Shown: positions 14,268 through 17,219 of the stretch, in pieces | Layout: each line of letters begins with the position of its first letter | How positions within the stretch are numbered: position 1 is the stretch's first letter | NCBI GenBank assembly: GCA_021790135.1 | Contig: JAJYIJ010000009.1 | Coordinates: 1-17,219 of the forward strand | DNA: 17,219 bases | Reading direction: 5' to 3' | From: a bacterium | GTDB lineage: Bacteria; Patescibacteriota; Patescibacteriia; Magasanikbacterales; GWA2-37-8 | The notes under the pieces: model-generated | Told to the model about the DNA's origin: nothing | What the model saw: only the letters and a program-made list of their open reading frames with translations | Databases searched by the model: none | Made by a program: the position numbers and the translations under genes

Positions 14268-14983
14268 TTTCTATCATTATTCCGACGCTTAAAGAAGAAA
14301 AGATTATCGGACAAACCGTCGGACAATTTGCTGTTCTTGAGCTTCCCCACGAAGTTATTGTTTCTGATGGCGGCTCGACAGATAGCACTCAGGCTATCGC
14401 CGAAAAAAAGGGTGCGCGGGTCATTGTGTATCATGGTAGCGAGCGCCAAACCATTGCTGCCGGCAAAAACCTTGGTGCCAGGGAGGCGAAAGGAGACTAT
14501 TTTATTTTTATTGATGCCGACGTCACCATACCGAACCCGACTGATTTTATGCGAAAAGCCGTGGCCAATTTCGAACGTAATCCGCGGCTCGTCGCTCTGA
14601 CAACGGCGATTCGAGTTTTGCCTGACGTCGAAACTGCTGCTGACCGCTTCTTTTTTGGATTGATGACCCAATATCATCGTTTCATGAATAATGTTCTGCA
14701 TCAAGGAGCAGCATCAGGCGAATTCCAAATGTTTCGAGCCAACGCTTTTAAAAAAATTGGCGGTTTTAACGAAAAAATTGTTGCCAGCGAAGATTTTGAA
14801 ATTTTTTCTCGAATGGCAAAAATTGGCGATACCCGCATCGACACCTCCCTTTGTATCTTGCATCCTGGTCGGCGCCCTCACTCTATCGGTTGGCCTCGTC
14901 TATTTCTTCTCTGGTGTCTAAATGGCTTAGGTGTTGTCTTTTTTAAACGTTCTTTTGCCAAGAAATGGACGGTCATTCGTTGA
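14264..14983 (+). CDS. family 2 glycosyltransferase
   Basis: This is a 239-aa GT-A fold enzyme. The nucleotide-binding N-terminus ISIIIPTLKEE is followed by VSDGGSTDST, the metal-binding DAD (84-86, in FIFIDADV) and a likely catalytic SED (175-177, in VASEDFEIFSRM). The C-terminal stretch RLFLLWCLNGLGVVFFKR is hydrophobic and may anchor it to the membrane. It should transfer a sugar from an NDP-sugar to a lipid or polysaccharide acceptor; donor and acceptor are unknown. Its start overlaps the DedA stop by four bases. A membrane protein of the lipid-flipping type paired with a GT suggests a role in envelope glycan assembly. Confidence 0.94.
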   Translation: MISIIIPTLKEEKIIGQTVGQFAVLELPHEVIVSDGGSTDSTQAIAEKKGARVIVYHGSERQTIAAGKNLGAREAKGDYFIFIDADVTIPNPTDFMRKAVANFERNPRLVALTTAIRVLPDVETAADRFFFGLMTQYHRFMNNVLHQGAASGEFQMFRANAFKKIGGFNEKIVASEDFEIFSRMAKIGDTRIDTSLCILHPGRRPHSIGWPRLFLLWCLNGLGVVFFKRSFAKKWTVIR

Positions 14984-14990
14984 TTTTACC

Positions 14991-15019
14991 TTGATGATGC
15001 CAACAAAGCGTGCTATAAT
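14991..15019 (+). promoter_or_regulatory. promoter of the DoxX gene
   Basis: TTGATG (14991-14996), a 17-base spacer and perfect TATAAT (15014-15019) preceded by the extended -10 TGC (15011-15013). This is the best promoter match in the window. The leader to the ATG at 15057 is about 31 bases, A+T-rich and without a Shine-Dalgarno sequence. Confidence 0.65.
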
Positions 15020-15056
15020 ATAAACGTTCATAGTATTTATTTTTATTTATTAAAGT

Positions 15057-15476
15057 ATGGTGTTCCATCTCTTCTCGACGCTTCCCGCTTATCGGGACTT
15101 CGGGCTTCTGGCCGTTCGTTTGGCCGCTGGCGCGATTTTTTTGGCTCATGGACTGCAGAAGAAAGCTATGTGGAAAATGGCTCCTTCTGAACAAATGCCA
15201 ACAAATATGCTGGTTATCATGCGAATTCTTTCAATTGCCGAACCCCTCGGCGGTTTGGCCCTTTTATTCGGCTTTCTGACCCCTCTGGCAGCGCTTGGTC
15301 TCGGTATTATTATGATTGGCGCCATGTATCTTAAGATGTTCACCTGGAAGACGCCATTTATTGCCATGAATAAAATGGGTTGGGAATACGACCTCATTCT
15401 ACTGTCAGTGATGCTTCTTTTAATTTTCAATGGAGCCGGAACGTGGGGATTGGATCGGATCTTTTTTGGATGGTAA
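15057..15476 (+). CDS. DoxX-family membrane protein
   Basis: This 139-aa protein has four predicted membrane helices, the standard DoxX layout. Family features include LLAVRLAAGAIFLAHGLQK near the N-terminus, IAEPLGGLALLFGFLTPLAA in the middle and the C-terminal EYDLILLSVMLLLIFNGAGT. DoxX-type proteins are membrane subunits tied to redox or sulfur metabolism and, in some bacteria, to oxidative-stress defence; a specific role here cannot be read. It is monocistronic, with its own strong promoter and a terminator 12 bases after the stop. Confidence 0.92.
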   Translation: MVFHLFSTLPAYRDFGLLAVRLAAGAIFLAHGLQKKAMWKMAPSEQMPTNMLVIMRILSIAEPLGGLALLFGFLTPLAALGLGIIMIGAMYLKMFTWKTPFIAMNKMGWEYDLILLSVMLLLIFNGAGTWGLDRIFFGW

Positions 15477-15488
15477 AAAATGTATTTT

Positions 15489-15523
15489 AAACAAAAAACT
15501 GCCATTATGGCAGTTTTTTGTTT
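15489..15523. terminator. bidirectional intrinsic terminator
   Basis: ACAAAAAACTGCCA pairs with TGGCAGTTTTTTGT around a three-base TTA loop, with further A-T pairs at the base. It has Ts on the right side and As on the left, so it can end both the DoxX transcript and the leftward acyltransferase transcript that faces it. Confidence 0.9.
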
Positions 15524-15530
15524 TTGCAAC

Positions 15531-16637
15531 CTATGACAGCGGTTTCGTAATGATATGCAGGAAACGTTGGTAGAGCCAGCTTAGGCCAATTAATATGCCA
15601 AGTGACAGGGCGGTCGCAAAGCCAACGGGCCACAATTTATACAAAGGATCATACTGATAAAGCAATGGCCAGTGGATCATATACAGCTCAAATGAGATTG
15701 CGCCAATAAAAGAAAAAAATTTGAATTCGATTTTTTTTGCGACAAAAAGCAAAACAAGAGCAAGTGATGAACAGATACTGACCGACCATTCTTTTACCCA
15801 GCCTTGACCGACCGCCGTATATTGTAAAGTATAGGTCAATATAAGAAGGGCAAGTATACCAAAAAACCAACGCCAGACGCGGCTATCAAGAAATTGTCGG
15901 AGCTTTCCTATTTGTTGTATGAGCCAGGGTGGCTTATTAGCGAGTGCGGCCACAGCCATCCCCACCGGAAAACTTAAAAGGTGCAGCTGATACAAATTGG
16001 CGACACCGGGCGTGGCCGATAGCAGGCCGGAAATATCCTGCAGGGCAAACCAACGCGCCAGCACCAAAAGCACGAGCGCTGACAGAAACGGAAAACGTCG
16101 CGAAAATATGAGCGGAAATATAATATAATACGCTAATAACGGGGTAATAAACCAAAGCGGTGAATCAATATCCTTGTATAAGTCGGCGGTCGGAAAAAAT
16201 CCCAATAAGTTTTTTATATTGAGAATCAAGGGAAAACTACGGTGAACAAAAAAATAATCCGTAAGAAGCAAAAGTAAAATAGTTACGGCTACCGGAATAA
16301 AAACTTTAAAAAATCGCTTGCGGTAAAACTGCCAACGGGTCAAGGGCTTTTTGAGTGCTGAGGCCACCAAACCGTAGCCGGACAGAACTAAAAATAGATC
16401 GACACCGACGCCAGAATAATTGGAAAGGGGTACGAGAAAACGATTATCACTGACTAAAAAATAGCCGATATGGCCAAAAATAACCATTAAAATCGCCAAA
16501 CCTTTGAGTTCAACCGTAACGCTCGGCGGAAACAGCTTTCCCTCGCGGCGCACGCGCATAGAAGCCACCGCGGCGACAAGAAGCACGGCCACGACAATAG
16601 CAGTCTGAATAAATGGATTATTACTGAAGAGCGCCAT
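15531..16637 (-). CDS. acyltransferase-3 family membrane protein
   Basis: This is a 368-aa polytopic membrane O-acyltransferase with about ten hydrophobic helices. Family landmarks are the N-terminal ELKGLAILMVIFGHIGYF with conserved H56, GVDLFLVLSGYGL (78-90), the basic QFYRKRFFKVFIP (103-115) and the C-terminal SFELYMIHWPLL. Such proteins pass acyl groups, often acetyl, across the membrane onto cell-surface sugars. The Arg often seen ahead of the helix leading to the His is replaced by Lys (K45). The gene overlaps the end of the upstream SGNH hydrolase by 17 bases, so they should be co-translated. Many OafA/OatA enzymes carry the SGNH part as a C-terminal domain; here it is a separate protein. 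It ends at the bidirectional terminator. Confidence 0.93.
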   Translation of the reverse strand: MALFSNNPFIQTAIVVAVLLVAAVASMRVRREGKLFPPSVTVELKGLAILMVIFGHIGYFLVSDNRFLVPLSNYSGVGVDLFLVLSGYGLVASALKKPLTRWQFYRKRFFKVFIPVAVTILLLLLTDYFFVHRSFPLILNIKNLLGFFPTADLYKDIDSPLWFITPLLAYYIIFPLIFSRRFPFLSALVLLVLARWFALQDISGLLSATPGVANLYQLHLLSFPVGMAVAALANKPPWLIQQIGKLRQFLDSRVWRWFFGILALLILTYTLQYTAVGQGWVKEWSVSICSSLALVLLFVAKKIEFKFFSFIGAISFELYMIHWPLLYQYDPLYKLWPVGFATALSLGILIGLSWLYQRFLHIITKPLS

Positions 16638-17196
16638 AGAAAAAATTAGTCCAGAGAGTATAGCCTATATCGGAAGGGTGAAATAAATCAAGCGAGTAAA
16701 ACTCATTTTCTTTTTCCGCCTGTTTATTAAAATTATACAGATCCAAAATTGTAACACTCTTGCCTTTGAGAGCCTCTAAAGAGGCTTCATTATAGCGACG
16801 GGTCTGCCAGCCAAAGTATAGTCGATAAGGCGGCAAAAAAAGAGCCCGGCTTCCGATTGTTGGGATCGTGACTAGATACACGTGCTGGGAATGAGACAAG
16901 GCGACGTCAGTAATTTGGCTTATTTCGCTTTGAAACTGGTCAAGCGGCGTCCGGTTTAAGATATCATTAACCCCGATAAAAATAGTAACAATATTGGCGC
17001 CTTTCAAATTTTCAAGTTCAGGCAGTTCTCGTGAAACGACATCGGCAGCGGTCGCTCCCGGTATACCAAAGTTATACAGTTCAACACTCTCCCCTTTCTG
17101 ATTGGCGAGGCGTTGACTTAGTTGATTAGGGTAGGCCAGTTCCCGTTTACTGGCACCAACTCCCGCTGTTAAGCTGTCTCCGAGGGCGACGTACAT
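16621..17196 (-). CDS. SGNH/GDSL hydrolase, 5' end uncertain
   Basis: The protein is 191 aa from the ATG at 17194-17196. GDSL with the catalytic Ser8 is at 6-9, block II glycines lie in NFGIPGAT (42-49), block III GVND is at 75-78 and DLFHP at 170-174 holds D170 and H173. The frame remains open upstream to the window edge (reading VTATGSL before the Met), so a signal peptide or membrane anchor may begin outside the window. As it stands there is no signal sequence, which is odd for a partner of a surface acyltransferase. GGGAG just before the ATG could be a Shine-Dalgarno sequence for the internal start. Expected activity is esterase or acyl transfer on carbohydrates. Confidence 0.88.
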   Translation of the reverse strand: MYVALGDSLTAGVGASKRELAYPNQLSQRLANQKGESVELYNFGIPGATAADVVSRELPELENLKGANIVTIFIGVNDILNRTPLDQFQSEISQITDVALSHSQHVYLVTIPTIGSRALFLPPYRLYFGWQTRRYNEASLEALKGKSVTILDLYNFNKQAEKENEFYSLDLFHPSDIGYTLWTNFFYGALQ

Positions 17197-17219
17197 TAGG
17201 CTCCCGGTCGCTGTTACAG

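Overview
The window looks like a bacterial chromosome segment from a member of the Candidate Phyla Radiation (Patescibacteria). This is inferred from gene content. The signs are a secreted protein carrying two copies of a Cys/Trp-rich repeat that I associate with CPR surface proteins, a GreA factor with the N-terminal extension common in that group, a secreted two-repeat DUF5666-like protein, and compact one- or two-gene transcription units. TGA acts as a stop codon, so the recoded Gracilibacteria/SR1 code is unlikely. There is no rRNA, tRNA, IS element, CRISPR array or phage gene.

Layout. Bases 1-274 hold no secure gene, only a short open frame on the minus strand that runs off the edge. A P1B-like P-type ATPase without the metal-binding CPC motif follows (275-2107). 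Next come a 50-aa two-helix membrane microprotein (2186-2338), an A+T-rich HAD phosphatase (2511-3425), an unrecognised 119-aa protein (3519-3878) and a second 48-aa microprotein that is a clear paralogue of the first (4021-4167). The second microprotein sits 21 bases before an MsrB-MsrA fusion (4189-5091). A leftward DUF1801/YdeI-like protein (5101-5688) is divergent from the secreted DUF5666-like protein (5807-6625), which ends at a good intrinsic terminator. A rightward run follows: two Nudix hydrolases, a secreted GH114-like glycosidase and a short ROK-type sugar kinase (6728-9707).

The next unit (9821-12046) fuses a membrane sensor-like module (TM, extracytoplasmic loop, TM, HAMP-like) to a full trehalose-6-phosphate synthase, followed by an EamA/DMT transporter. 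GreA (leftward) and DedA plus a GT2 glycosyltransferase (rightward) share a divergent promoter region. A DoxX protein with its own strong promoter ends at a bidirectional terminator, facing an overlapping SGNH hydrolase and acyltransferase-3 pair read from the right edge.

Together the genes point to envelope and stress work: envelope glycan modification (GT2, acyltransferase/SGNH, DedA, GH114), oxidative repair (MsrBA, perhaps DoxX and Nudix), osmoprotection (T6P synthase) and ion homeostasis (P-type ATPase). Many promoters have an extended -10 (TGnTATAAT-like) and several genes lack a clear Shine-Dalgarno sequence. The best candidates for undescribed biology are the paired microproteins, the CPC-less ATPase and the membrane-tethered T6P synthase.
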